A stretch of 64,000 nucleotides of DNA, taken from NCBI RefSeq assembly GCF_040869045.1, contig NC_090319.1, positions 282,135,693-282,199,692 of the forward strand, written 5' to 3'. This DNA is from Eurosta solidaginis (lineage: Eukaryota > Arthropoda > Insecta > Diptera > Tephritidae). The translations under genes were made by a program, and so were the position numbers. The notes beneath the pieces were generated by a model. The model was not told where the DNA came from. It searched no databases and was given only the letters and a program-made list of their open reading frames with translations. Shown here in pieces: positions 23,382-35,289 of the stretch (position 1 is its first letter; each line of letters begins with the position of its first letter).

Positions 23382-25704
23382 CAAGTAAGGAAGGCTAAGT
23401 TCGGGTGTAACCGAACATAACATACTCAGTTGAGAGCTATGGAGACAAAATAAGGAAAATCAATCTGGGGTAACCCTGGAATGTGGTTGTATAACATGTG
23501 TATCAAATGAAAGGTATTAAAGAGTATTTTAAGAGAGAATAGGCCATAGTTCTATGGATGAACGCCATTTAGGGATATCGCCATAAAGGTAGACCAGGGC
23601 TGACTCTAGAATTTGTTTGTACGATATGGGTATCAAATGAAAGGTGTTACTGAGCATTTTAAGAGGGAGTGGGCCTTAGGTCTATCGGTGGACGCCTTTT
23701 CGAGATGTCCCCATTAAGGTGGACCAGGGGTGATTCTATAATGTGTTTGTACGATATGGGTATCAAATGAAAGCTGTTAATGAGTATTTTGAAAAGGAGT
23801 GATCCTTAGTTCCATAGGTGGACGCCGTTTCGAGATATCGCCATAAAGGTGGACCAGGGGTGTCTCTAGAATGTGTTTGTACGATATGGGAATCAAATGA
23901 AAGGTGTTACTGAGCATTTTAAGAGGGAGTGGGCATTAGGTCTATAGGTGGACGCCTTTTCGAGATATCGCCATTAGGGTGGGCCAGGGGTGACTCTAGA
24001 ATGTTTGTACGGTATGGGTATCAAACGAAAGGTGTTACTGAGCATTTTAAGAGGGAGTGGGCATGAGGTCTATAGGTGGACGCCTTTTCGAGATATCGTC
24101 ATTAGGGTGGGCCAGGGGTGACTCTAGAATGTGTTTGTACGATATGTGCATCAAACGAAAGGTGTTACTGAGCATTTTAAGAGAGAGGGGGCATTAGTTC
24201 TATAGGTGGACGCCTTTTCGAGATATCGCCATTTTGTACGATATGGATATCAAATTAAAGGTATTAATGAGGGTTTTAAAAGCGAGTGGCCCTTAGATGT
24301 ATATGTGAAGGCGTTCTCGTGATATCCACCAAAATGTGGACCAGGTGATCCAGAAAATCATCTGTCGGGTACTGCTAATTTATTTATATATGCAATACCA
24401 CTAACAGTATTCCTGCCAAGATTCCAAGGGCTGTTGATTTCGCCTTGTAGAACTTTTTCATTTTCTTCTACTTAATATGGTAGGTGTCACACCCATTTTA
24501 CAAAGATTTTTCCAAAGTTATATTTTGCGTCAACAAACCAATCCAGTTACCATGTTTCATCCCTTTTTTCGTATTTGGTATAGAATTATGGCATTTTTTT
24601 CATTTTTCGTAATTTTCGGTATCGATAAAGTGGGCGTGGTTATGGTCAGATTTCGCCCATTTTTTATACCAAGAAAAAGTGAGCTCAGGTAAGTACGTGG
24701 GCTAAGTTTAGTGAAGATATATCGGATTTTGCTCAAGTTATTGTGTTAATGGCCGAGCGGAAGGACAGACGGTGGACTGTGTATAAAAACTGGGCGTGGC
24801 TTCCACAGATTTCGCCCATTTTCACAGAGAACAGTTACCGTCATAGAATCTATGCTCCTACCAAATTTGAGAAGGATTGGTAAATTTTTGTTCGACTTAT
24901 GGCAATAAAAGTATTCTAGACAAACTAAATGAAAATGGGCGGAGCCACGCCCATTTTGAAATTTTCTTTTATTTTTGTATTTTGTTGCATCATATCATTA
25001 CTGGAGTTGAATTTTGACTTAATTTACTTATATACAGTAAAGATATTAAATTTTTTGTTAAAATTTGAATTTAAAAAAATTTTTTTTTAAAAAGTGGGCG
25101 TGTTCTTAATCCAATTTTGCTAATTTTTATTTAGCACATATACAGTAATAGTAGTAACGTTCCTGCCAAATTTCATCATGATATCTTCAACGACTGCCAA
25201 ATTACAGCTTGCAAAACTTTTAAATTACCTTCTTGTAAAAGTGGGCGGGGCCACGCCCATTGTCCAAAATCTTACTAATTTTCTATTCTGCGTCATAACG
25301 TTAACCCATCTACCAAGTTTCGTCGCTTTGTCTGTCTTTTGTAATGAGTTATCGCACTTTTTCGGTTTTTCGAAATTTTCGATATCGAAAAAGTGGGCGT
25401 GGTTATAGTCCGATATCGTTCATTTTAAATAGCGATCTGAGATGAGTGCTCAGGAACCTACATACCAAATTTCATCAAGATACCTCAAAATTTACTCAAG
25501 TTATCGTGTTAACGGACGGACGGACGGACGGACGGACGGACGGACGGACGGACGGACGGACATGGCTCAATCAAATTTTTTTTCGATCCTGATTATTTTG
25601 ATATATGGAAGTCTATATCTATCTCGATTCCTTTATATATGTACAACCAACCGTTATCCAATCAAACTTAATATACTCTGTGAGCTCTGCTCAACTGAGT
25701 ATAA
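23382..25704 (-). mobile_element. Family A element copy 3, short core
   Basis: Left edge CAAGTAAGGAAGG with hairpin GTTCGG-GTGTAA-CCGAAC and the ATACTCAGTTGAG subterminal repeat (about 23424). Right edge CTCAACTGAGTAT at 25690-25702 then AA. A residues flank both ends (T on the element strand), with no target duplication. Only about six 128-bp units (23500-24340) precede the CACGCCC module (24630-25400). The GGAC microsatellite next to GGACATGGCTCAATC is expanded at 25512-25562. No gene. Confidence 0.75.
25512..25562 (+). repeat. (GGAC)n microsatellite in A copy 3
   Basis: About 12 tandem GGAC units ending in GGACATGGCTCAATC. Other copies have 2-5 units at the same site (42415, 51055, and GTCC at 4512), so the tract expands in place. 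Confidence 0.85.
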
Positions 25705-25767
25705 AAATATTGAGTTCGCTTACATTGATAATCATACTGTATTAACATGAGGGTTGGCCTTACTTCA

Positions 25768-25972
25768 CATTAGGCGTGTTTCTTTTACATATATACAAAT
25801 CTGCATGTACGCTTTTTATCACTCAGATAATGTTTAGCAGACCCATCTAGTGGAAATTATAGAAGACTCGCGGCAGTGGTTAAATATCTCGCTACAAAAC
25901 GGGTTGTGTTTAATAGCGGAGACACGCACCTCCGTTGGCCATAGTATATAACCTATAGCTTAATCGGTTGCA
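25768..25972 (-). mobile_element. Partial copy of the MITE at 12538
   Basis: Reverse complement shares GGTTATA, ACTATGGCCA, GTGTCTCCGCT, GTTTAACCACTGCCGC and CTAGATGGGTCT with 12740-12860. TTAGGCGTGTTTCTTTTAC at its left edge resembles the terminal repeat. The other terminus was not found. Confidence 0.5.
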
Positions 25973-27216
25973 ATGAATCATGGACACACACACTTTTCGG
26001 TGAAGTGGAGAATAGTGTAGACATAAAATGGAGAGACACATTTCAGTTGCAACTGAGGATTATACATACTTAAATTTAGCAGTACCAAAGAGAGTAGATT
26101 AATAAGAGGGAGCATTGTAGAGTCGTTCATTCTCCACAAAGTGGGACGGCTGCACCAGGAATACACCATACGTTTTGCTCCTGCTCCGTTTTCACCATCT
26201 GGATTAAAAAAGTCATGAGCCTGGGCATTTGCGCAATTTTAGTGATGTAAATTGCATGGCGCCAGCGCCAATGCGGTACCAGCTCAATGGTAACTCATTG
26301 ACGCAATGACTCCAAACGATTTTTTGACGCTAGTTAGTAGTGAGTGCGTAGTACATTTCACTTGCGCTATTGAGTGAAACATATTTATATATATTTATAT
26401 ATATATATATATATATGATTTTTGTGTGTCAGGCACGAGTTTGGTGTTATTGGCGCTACTGGCAATGATGACACTGAGCTGATGACGGTAGCGCTTATAG
26501 TTCAGCTTTTGAATCAGAGAAAGTATTGATGACCCGTGTAAATTATTATGGCTTTGCCTATTATTGGCTGTGACTTTGAACTAAATAAATGCTGCGGACA
26601 TAGCAACCAGAGTCATTTTTTAGTTTTATATTTTATAATTAATGCACAATTAATATGGGTGTGTTTGAGCACCCAAATAATAACAGTAGTATTGCTAAAG
26701 TGCTGCTTAGTTGATGGAATGTCGCTAATTTCCTAGAGATGATCAATAGATTGTCAACATTTCGTTCAACGAACGCGCGAAAGTGCCACATCTGCTCAAA
26801 TTTTCCAAGATTTTCCATTGTTGATTTAATTTAGGTTGTTATGCCAATATTTTTCAGCCAGCTTATTTCAAATAGGTAATTTTTCCAAAAGCAAAATAAA
26901 TTACAGCAAAGATTACAGAGTTAAACAGCCTTAAAAAATCAGCTACGTTGAGGCGGACAGCATAGCAAAAAGTATGGTGAATTCCTTGTACAGCCGTCCC
27001 ACAATTTCCACAAAGCTTTAGAACTCTACAATGTACCATCTTATATTTAGAGAGTCTTTGGCAGTACTCATTTTCTGCGCAACAATTTCATAAGTTTATA
27101 TAAAGTGTTGCACTTGGTAGTCCATATAAAGTTTAAGTGCATATGTATGTATGTATATATATATGTATATTCATGTAAAAAAAAACAGCTACTAGCTATA
27201 AACGCCAAAAACACTA
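25973..27216. other. No gene; TA microsatellite
   Basis: A (TA)n tract lies at about 26388-26416. Short frames at 25978-26169 and 26548-26736 show no motif. Nothing else supported. Confidence 0.35.
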
Positions 27217-27607
27217 TGTTGTTGCTGTTGTAGCGATAAGGACACTCCCCGAAGGCCCTTGGGAGTGCTATCGACGTTGATGGTCCTTTGCCGGATACAG
27301 ATCCGGTACGTTCCGGTACCAATCCCGACCATCGAGGGAACGATTTGTTATGACCACATCCGACCTTCTAGGCCATACCGCCCTCCCACCCCCGAGATCC
27401 ACGAGAAGCTCGGCGGTTAATGAAACACGATTCGCCACGGATAGGTGAGGCTGACAATTGGGTTTCAGAAGCTATATATTGCACTGGAAATCCCATGAAA
27501 GGATTGCGCTACACAACCCCTTGAATCTATTTGGTATTTTAGTTGCCTCTTACGACAGGCATACCTACCGTGGGCATATTCTAACCCGCTAACACTATCC
27601 TAGCTGA
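27217..27607 (+). repeat. Dispersed repeat R copy 2 (most complete)
   Basis: Runs from a GTTGTTGCTGTTG start through AGCGATAAGGACACTCCC, a CCGGATACAGATCCGG palindrome, the GGAACGATTTGTTATGACCA box, GGTTAATGAAACACGATTCG and TTGACA-like stretches, to an end containing GCCTCTTACGACAGGCAT. Non-coding. Copies are also at 15645-17080 (split), 28915-29012 (fragment) and 36075-36480. Confidence 0.7.
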
Positions 27608-28914
27608 AAACGCACACTGGAAATGTTGTTTCTATGTGGCAGTGCATTAACGGTAATCACATTCGTAGATTCTTACCAAGCGCTAATGCATCCTCAACAT
27701 TTTGACCATATCTCTACATTGTGTATCCTCGCTGTGATGCCGCCAGCATTCCTATGATGCGCTGTGTTGCTATTGAGCTAATTTTCTCAAAATCAGCGCT
27801 ACATTGCGTAAATGTGATGTGTATTTCCTTGAAACTTAAAGACGTAAAGGTTTGCGTCGTCTCGTCCTGCGATTACCCTAACATACATTTTTAAATAAAA
27901 TTTGGAACATGGCGCACCCTAATCTACATTGAACCTAATAATATAAAAATGTATGTATCTACATATTTAAAACATTTCATTGTGCATACGAGTATAAAAG
28001 CCTTCTTTCCGGCAAACAATAAATCTGCGCCACTGAAATGTTGTCTATGGATTCTGGGTGGTTTTGCGTAATTATTGTCGGTTTCACACAGCGGTATATA
28101 CCCGACAGTGGAACAATAAAAATTTCGGAATAAAAACTATACATTTTAAGTTCATTAATGACACTGGTTCGAAAAGCTACAGACTTGCACCAGCCACTTA
28201 CCAAAAGGCTTGGACTAAACTAAGGAGAACAGAGTCTTAGCAGAAACCTAGGGAAAATTTTCCAAATCCAATTGCCTACAATCCTGTAAAATCTGATAAC
28301 CTTACGACCCGACCAGTCTAAGATTCATACGATAAAACTCGCATTACAATTGCCTAATTAAGTCAAAGTTGAACAGAACAACTGTAGGACTGACTGCCTT
28401 CCTGGCTACTTAAAAAAAAAACAGCAGATTTCAGTTTCTGCCGTGCTCCTTTTTTATTTTTCCTACAATTTGGCTGGCTGGAATGGACCTATGTACATAT
28501 TTATTTGTTTATTATCCTTACGTTTGCTGTGTTTTTTCTAAATGTAAATATTTCGTCAGAGATATTTTTTTTTGTAAACAAAGTGTATTTAAGAAAATTT
28601 TATTGAATTTGACAATTCTCTAATAAGGAACCGGACTATACTGTCAAAAAAAAATCTTAACTATTGTGGATAATACAACTGTGATAACTTCTGCATAGAC
28701 ATCCAAATTACAAATAGAATGGATCACCTGATTTGTAATTGACTATCGCTGTCTCATTCTGTATCCCTTTCCATCACCCGCTGAAGAAAGCCGGTTCTAT
28801 GCACCGCCATATTGAACACCCTGTCAGGCAGTTGATGGATAAGAATCACACTTGTTTTATCCACAATGATCTTCACCTTTTCAGAAAATTTTTTATAATT
28901 TCACAGAATTCCCC
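27608..28914. other. No gene seen
   Basis: Short frames (27977-28240, 28739-28927) lack motifs. AT-rich sequence with no repeat recognised here. Confidence 0.35.
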
Positions 28915-29012
28915 TTGGGTTGGTTAGGTTGACAATTGGATGCGGAAGCTATAAGGCTATAAAGGTTTTTATAGCGCTTATCAACCCCTTGAATTCTCTT
29001 ATAATTCCATTT
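28915..29012 (+). repeat. Dispersed repeat R fragment
   Basis: Shares GGTTGACAATTGG, GCGGAAGCT and GCGCTTATCAACCCCTTGAA with copies at 27450 and 36380. Only the 3' third is present. Confidence 0.55.
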
Positions 29013-29093
29013 AGATCATAGAATGTAGCGGTAAAAAAAGAAGCTCAAGGTATGGAGACTGCGGTGGGTGTGCCAACAACGATGACAGCACAC

Positions 29094-31405
29094 TAGTATG
29101 TATGTATGTATGTATTTATTTGAAAATTTGTTCCTAGCACAACAATTTTGACAAATTATTTAACAGTTCTAGTCATGAATAGCATGAGCTATAAAAATTG
29201 AACATTTATAATAATAAATTAGATTAATCAAATTAAATTAAATATAACGGACAATAGTGAAATATTTATGTATGTAAATGTAATTCTTAAAACTAAAGAA
29301 AAGTAGTTAATAAATATTAAAAGACAGCAGTAGTGATGACAACCTTTGGCTGGTTATAGATTGAATAGTATTTAACAAATAAAGAAAGAAGACACAGAGA
29401 AAGGAAAAGGACTTAGAAATGAACATTTTAACAACAACAATTTGAGATCCAGTTTAAGAGTCGTTAAAAAATGACGTTAGCTCTTTTCTGAACTGCAGAG
29501 CACTACTTAAGAGTCGAAGACTAGTAGGTAGCGAGTTCCAAAGACGTATTGCAGTAACAAAGAATTGGCGCTCAGAGGTTAGCGAGCGGTATCTGATGTG
29601 CTTAAGAAGAAGCACCGATCTTGATAATTGCAGAAAAATAAACTTACGATATAGATAGTCGGGTTCCTTCGTGTGTATCAATTTATGGAGGAAGGACAGT
29701 GTTTTGACTTTTAAAAGATTTTCGAAAGAAATGTTTAGCAACCTTTCAGCATGTTGAGATACGTGATCAAGTCTTTTCAACCCATAAACATATCTAACAA
29801 TGTTGTTGTAAACAACATTTAGTTCGTTCTTGCACACATAGTCACAGTTTGAGTAAATCACACAACCAAGGAGTAGCGTAGGTATTAAGTACGCTTTAGC
29901 CAAAAGTAGTCTTATGTGCAAAGGCGTGAAATACTGTGTTAACCATAGTGTACGAAGCATTCCATACACTTTCCCAACCGTTCTAAAAATATGGTCTTTC
30001 CATGTCAATGTTTTGTTAAAAATTACACCTAAGTTTTTCGCCGTATCTACGTATTCTATAACGGAATTGTCGAACACTACATTCTTTAAATCATTAGTGG
30101 GAAAAGACCTTCTATAAATAACAATACATTTTGACTTATTCGGGTTTATACATAAGCCATTCATAGCAGCCCATGAAAATATTTGATTCAAATCGTGGTT
30201 TAAGTTACTTATGCACAAGCTAGTTTGATCACGAGGACAACACGTAAATAACTGCACATCATCAGCGTAGATATGAAGATTACAATACTTAAGGACATCG
30301 GGTAAGTCATTGATGTACAGAACAAATAACAGAGGACCCAGGATAGAGCCTTGAGGGACGCCTCTTAAGACATGAAGGAAGTCAGACTTTTCACCATCTA
30401 TACATACTGCTTGAGTCCTATCGCCAAGATATGATCTTATAAGGGCAACTGCATGACCAGAGAAGTTAAATAGGTTTTCCAGCTTCCTACAGAGCAGAGT
30501 GTGGTCTACAGAATCGAAAGCTTTGGAGTGGTCAAGAAGTGTTAAGAAGGCAATGTAACTTTCATCCACTCGCTCACGAATTTCTTCTGTCACAGATAAT
30601 AGTGCCGTTGTACAGCTCCGCTTTGACCTGAAACCGGACTGACTATCTGACAGGAGCTTGTATTCATGTACATATGATACGATTTGCCCATGTAGAATAC
30701 GTTCAACGACCTTAGAGAGGAAAGGGAGTATGGCTATTGGTCGATACTAATTATTTTGTTTACGGATTGGAATAACTTTTGCAGCTTTCCAGTATATTGG
30801 GAAGACACCGGTCGTCAAAATTGAGTTGACCAAGTAAGTAATGTGGGGAAGGATTTTGGGAAGAATGACTTTTAAAAACTTTGAACATATACCATCAAGC
30901 CCCATTGCGTTAGACTTCACAGAAAGTATGGCTTGGACAACATCACAATTATCGGCACAAACAAACTCGAAAGGGCTAGTGTCAACATTAACACGCACGG
31001 AGTAGTTATAAATACACACATTGTCGGCTGAGTTCGGTAGTCTTACAAAAGTATTATTTATTTCGTTGATGTCGACATCAGGAGGATGAGACAGGTCACT
31101 TTTGGGCTTACCAATTCCTATTTGTTTGATTTTGTTCCACTTTTCTTTTGTATTCAAAGCAGAACTAAACTTATACTTAAAATAATTTGCCTTGGCCAGC
31201 CTTATGGCTTTGTTTGCAATAAGCCGAGCTGTTTTAAAGCAGCTATGCGCTTCGACTGTTTTGTACCTTTTCCACCGTGAGTAGGCTTGGTTACGAAGGT
31301 GGATAAGGTGATTTAATGTAGCATTGAACCAAGGGCTATTCTTGTATTTAGGTGTTTCTATTTTTAGTGGAACGTGATCATCGAATAACATATTAGCTTA
31401 GTCCA
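29094..31405 (-). mobile_element. 5'-truncated LINE, CR1/L2-like group
   Basis: On the minus strand: the C-terminal linker and RT frames (31391 to 29454), then a 3' UTR of about 360 bp ending in a tetranucleotide (ATAC) tail at 29094-29120. The endonuclease is missing, the usual 5' truncation. Sequence above 31405 no longer resembles the element. Target duplication not resolved. Confidence 0.8.
29454..31391 (-). pseudogene. LINE ORF2 remnant: linker and reverse transcriptase, one nonsense codon
   Basis: One reading frame of about 645 codons is open except for a TAG at about 30744-30746, just before YRPIAILP. The frame downstream is unbroken (VTEEIRERVDESY onward). RT landmarks appear in order: the PWFNATLNHLI linker, AMGLDGICSKFLK, YRPI, SKAFDSVDH, GVPQGSILGPLLFVLYINDLP and YADDVQLF, then thumb and C-terminal repeats. 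The catalytic aspartates (in SKAFDSVDH and YADD) are present. The single nonsense change means this copy died recently relative to its neighbours. CR1/L2 grouping rests on the GVPQGSxLGPLLF and YADD context. No endonuclease lies upstream. Confidence 0.8.
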
Positions 31406-32379
31406 TTTCTTTTTTTTTTCAAACCGCCGACTTGCTAACAAAGACAGAAGCGACGGGAAGAGAGCTATGGGGTTGTATTAACAAATTTATCCCGCTTTCC
31501 CGAAAAAAATTTTAAGGAAACTGATTTTATCGGCTGTTAGTCAGATCTGAGTATTTACAAACGTGCTCGGCTGTATCCAGAAGCTGTTCCCATTCCAATT
31601 GAATCGATTAAATGCAAGTTGGGCACACTTAAGCTAAATACCATACATACATGTGTCAGACTTGGAAGCTTAAAAATAAAGCCCTTTCGAAACCAGTTTT
31701 CGAAAGGAGAAAATATGAAACATGGAAATAAGGCTCGAGTAGTTCTGGAAGTGGGAAGATAATTAATGCGGAAAAGCATAAATCTTGGGCAATTAAATAT
31801 AAAAAAATGGCTTAAACGGTTTGTAAAGCAGGGTATATTGGAACAATTTTCCGTCATCGACATTCATTACGGTACAACGCCGAAACCGGTTTGTCTCGAA
31901 ACCCAATTTGGCAAGGGATGACGGAAAATCGACCCAATATACATCATTTATGCGCCATGTCGGAATATCAACAAATCAAAATAAGTCGGTTTGTAATATG
32001 TTTTATTTTTAGCAAAACAGTTACTCTTATAATATAACGTCAGATAGACAACAATAACTTGTGTATTTGGTTTTATTGAAATAAGTACGGTCGGCTTTTG
32101 AAAAAATGCTGTCACTCAAGGTAAAATGCAAAAAAAAAAAAATAGTAGTGCTAAAATGCTACATGCACCACATAGGGTTAATTCATTTATTTACATTTGT
32201 TTGACATAATAGTCCCTTCCAAGACAATCATATTCAACTGTCAATCACACTTTATTAAACTTACTATGGATTTAAGATTTCTCTTTCAGTAGTTGTCTTT
32301 TATTAGCACGTGAAATACCTTGACTGTTTTATTGATGTTTTACTGGGAGAACGGCTATTTTCGACAATGTAATTGTCAA
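31406..32379. other. No gene recognised
   Basis: A T-rich run near 31410-31420 may belong to the LINE boundary. Frame 31555-31863 (minus) and its plus complement show no motif. A-run at 32130-32142. Confidence 0.35.
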
Positions 32380-32747
32380 GTTGGCGGGCACCGTGGTGTG
32401 ATGGTAGCGTGCTCCGCCTACCACACCGTATGCCCTGGGTTCACTCCCCGGGCAAAGCAACATCAAAATTTTAGAAATAAGGTTTTTCAATTAGAATACT
32501 ATTTTTCTAAGCGGGGTCGCCCCTCGGCAGTGTTTGGCAAGCGCTCCAGGTTTATTTTTGTCATGAAAAGCTCTCAGTTAAAACTCATCTGCCTTGCAGA
32601 TGCCGTTCGGAGTCGGTATAAAACATGTAGGTCCCGTCCGGCCAATTTGTGGGGAAAATCAATAGGAGCACGACGCAAATTGGAAGAGAAGCTCGGCCTT
32701 AGATCTCTTCGGAGATTATCGCGCCTCACATTTATTTTTTATTTTTT
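32380..32747 (+). mobile_element. tRNA-derived SINE with 10-bp target duplication
   Basis: The head shows a tRNA-like pattern: an A-box-like GTGGTGTGATGGTAGCGTG near 32392 and a B-box-like GGGTTCACTCCC near 32438, paired arms CCCTGGG/CCCGGG, then GCAAAGCAACATC. The body has TCGGCAGTGTTTGGCAAGCG, CATCTGCCTTGCAGATG (perfect hairpin) and GGAGCACGACGCAAATTGG. The tail is AT-rich (TTTATTTTTTATTTTTTT). TAATTGTCAA at 32370-32379 is repeated at 32748-32757. Both internal promoter boxes look intact, so pol III transcription is possible. The frame across it is not a gene. Confidence 0.85.
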
Positions 32748-32757
32748 TAATTGTCAA

Positions 32758-33590
32758 TGTTAGATTATGTTAGCATTCCATGTTGTTGTAAAAAGTTTGC
32801 AAATTCCAATCTTGTTTTTCCAGTATGTGTCGTTGTCGCTGCAACTACTTGATTCTACTGGGTATACATGCTGACTTTGCACAATCTAACAAATCTGCTG
32901 CTTTAATATTACTAGGAAGACTTTTTGTTATTCATACGGGGTATTGTAGACCAAACTACAGCCGCAAGATAACTTACATAATCCCACTGCCACAATCCGG
33001 ATATTTATATTGTCGCAAGCATTTTTAATTGCATTATGGAGTATAAGTGTCTTTTTAGTGCTGTTATAAAAATCTATGCAGCATAAGTATGTGCATGTGT
33101 AAATAGAACACATGGTCTCGTTCATGCAACAATTGCATTTTGCACAGACCCGCCGCCCTACATGCACATTAAAGGATCATCGCATGCATTGGTTAGGCTT
33201 TGTTTTTTTTATGGCAACTCTTATCTTCTTTTCTTTTTTGATATTTTTATTAGAGTACAAATAGACTTTTATGAAAGCATTCATCATTTCAAGCTTTCGG
33301 TCAGTATCAGTGTATGCTTAAGTAATTTTATTTAACAAATGTTCTTACTAGAATTTAATGTCTTTATTTTAGACAAGTAAATCATCCTTAAATGCATTTT
33401 ACACTTTAATACATACGAGATTATTTACGTACAAATGTAAATGAAGCTACAGCGAAGAGCTGAAATCGTGATTTATTACCATATGTCTTCCGAAGAGTGA
33501 GTAAACTCGGCAGGAATTTGTTGTGATTTCTGAGTTCGGGTTTAAGTATCATGACAAACGCTCTCTTAATATAAAAGAGCTTCAAATCCT
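32758..33590. other. No gene seen
   Basis: Frames at 32825-33028 and 32928-33167 overlap on opposite strands and carry no motif. AT-rich. Confidence 0.35.
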
Positions 33591-33599
33591 TCATCCGGT

Positions 33600-34185
33600 T
33601 TTTTGCTTAAAAAGTTGGGGGTTCCCTTTGATCTGATACCGAAGACGTATGCAGATTGGAATTATAATAGGCCAAGCTTTCGCTCCAATATTCCAAGGAT
33701 CATCTTATCTGATACTGCTTTTTCACTGTATATCAGGACATATATGTAAGTTAAGAAACTCTTAAAGGGTGATCTTTAATCAATGCAAGAGAAATCTACT
33801 ACTGAATTGCCTAATCACCACCATTAATTGGCGCTGAACCGCGTTAGTGATTTTCGTCGTTTCGCAACACATTCCGAAGGCTATCCGTGTTTAGCGATAA
33901 CTGCTTTCAAATTACCGTTTCGATTGAAATACTTACGTGGTAGGAGTTCCTTTGTCCATTCGATCCAGCCAGCTATGTCTTGATTTTTTATTCGCTGAGC
34001 TGTATTCATATCTGCGTAAAGCACATACACCTCATCACTTCGATGCTAGCTGTCGGCATCATATGCCACACATTTTCCGGGGAACTTTTATCTCGAACAC
34101 TCCAAGAGCAATCTCATTTTCACTCGAAATGGTCTATGATACCGAGGCATACATCAGGACAGTTATGATGAGCGACTTTTAAAGC
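33600..34185 (-). pseudogene. Decayed RTE/L1-type RT C-terminal remnants, two fragments
   Basis: Minus-strand translation near 34180-34060 reads VLMYASVS, stop, TISSENEIALGVFEIKVPRKMCG, which fits the LYGSExW...LxxFERKxLRKIYG signature after the RT. About 34000-33950 gives DEVYVLYADMNTAQRIKNQ and a GWIEWT remnant of the LGHVxRM segment. A second partial copy of the first motif (MILGILERKLG) lies near 33720-33670. Several stops and frame changes: long dead. No intact domain. Confidence 0.5.
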
Positions 34186-34321
34186 TTGATTTTTGTTCGT
34201 TGAGCCTAAACAGTCTAACTAAAGTAGCACTTGATTTTCTAAACTAACATAATTTTTAGTGTTAATGCTTGGTAAATAGACGGAGATCTTCGTAGTTTCA
34301 AATTTATAGCTGTTAAGAGAA

Positions 34322-34617
34322 ATGGACCGCCTTCGGTGTGGTAGAGCGTGCTCCGCTTGTATTGAAGTCAAAAGGCAAAGCAACATCAAAAATTTAGAAG
34401 AAGTTTTTTTCAATTTTTCTTACCAAAGTCGCTCTCTGACAGTGATTTGGCAAACACTCCGAGTGTATTTCTGCCATGAAAAGCTTTTCAATGGCAATTC
34501 ATCTGCCTTGCAGCATAAAACATCCCACCAATTTGTAGGAAAAATTAAAAAGGAGCATGACGCAAATCGGAATCTTCTCATGGCTAACTCGCGACAAGTA
34601 TTTATTTATTTATTTTT
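34322..34617 (+). mobile_element. Diverged SINE copy lacking the B box
   Basis: Same order as the SINE at 32380: CTTCGGTGTGGTAGAGCGTG, GCAAAGCAACATCAAAA, TTGGCAAACACTCCGAG, CATCTGCCTTGCAG, CCAATTTGTAGG, GGAGCATGACGCAAATCGG, and a TTTATTTATTTATTTTTAAT tail. The GGTTCACTCC region is missing and there are many substitutions, so it is an older, probably silent copy. Confidence 0.75.
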
Positions 34618-35285
34618 AATAGTTATGGGACATCCAAATCTAATTTTGACATTCGGCACGAAAGCCAAGCGCACCATGACAGCAGCTCAGGTTGTTACTG
34701 CGCTGCCCGGATTCAGGGGCCCAAGTAGCGTCTAACACTTAAATTTGATGCACATTGTCCTGTAAAACTATTTACTCAAACCAATTGGTTATGTCGGCCT
34801 CAGATCGAGCAGCAAAGTTCTGTACCTGATAGTAAGTGCATGACATTTTCGCTGCAGCCCTCTTGATCGCGGCTTCTCTGCCTTTCAATGAAGGACATCC
34901 CCACACTTTCGGCGTTTTGACTCAACTGCCATTGTTCCATTAACGTAGATGTGATTTCTTCTTCTTGAACTACTTTGCTAACTAACTAACTGTTCTATTC
35001 TGGTTGCAACCAGGCCACATAGGTTTGGTTTCCGTTTCAACTTTCGAATTTCTTGTACCTCTTGTGTAAGTCTATTTTTATTGATGTAAGCGGATGATCC
35101 GCCGTGACTGCCTCACTGATATCAAACGGTGTCCGAGCCCTTACTAGTTCATTTGCGGTTTCATTCTTTTCTGTAAACAGTCAGCTATACCGAAAGCTGA
35201 AGTCATTAAACAATATTTGTAATGCTATACTACTCTGAATTTTCAAACGGACATATTCGGCAACTAGTCACTTGTCCAGTACTTG
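34618..35285. other. No gene recognised
   Basis: May hold more decayed LINE sequence upstream of the remnant at 35290, but I could not align it to a motif. Confidence 0.3.
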
Positions 35286-35289
35286 GTTC

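Noticed and set aside
32320..32763. 147-aa frame through the SINE
   Set aside because: Covers the SINE and its flank; no protein motif; the SINE is non-coding.
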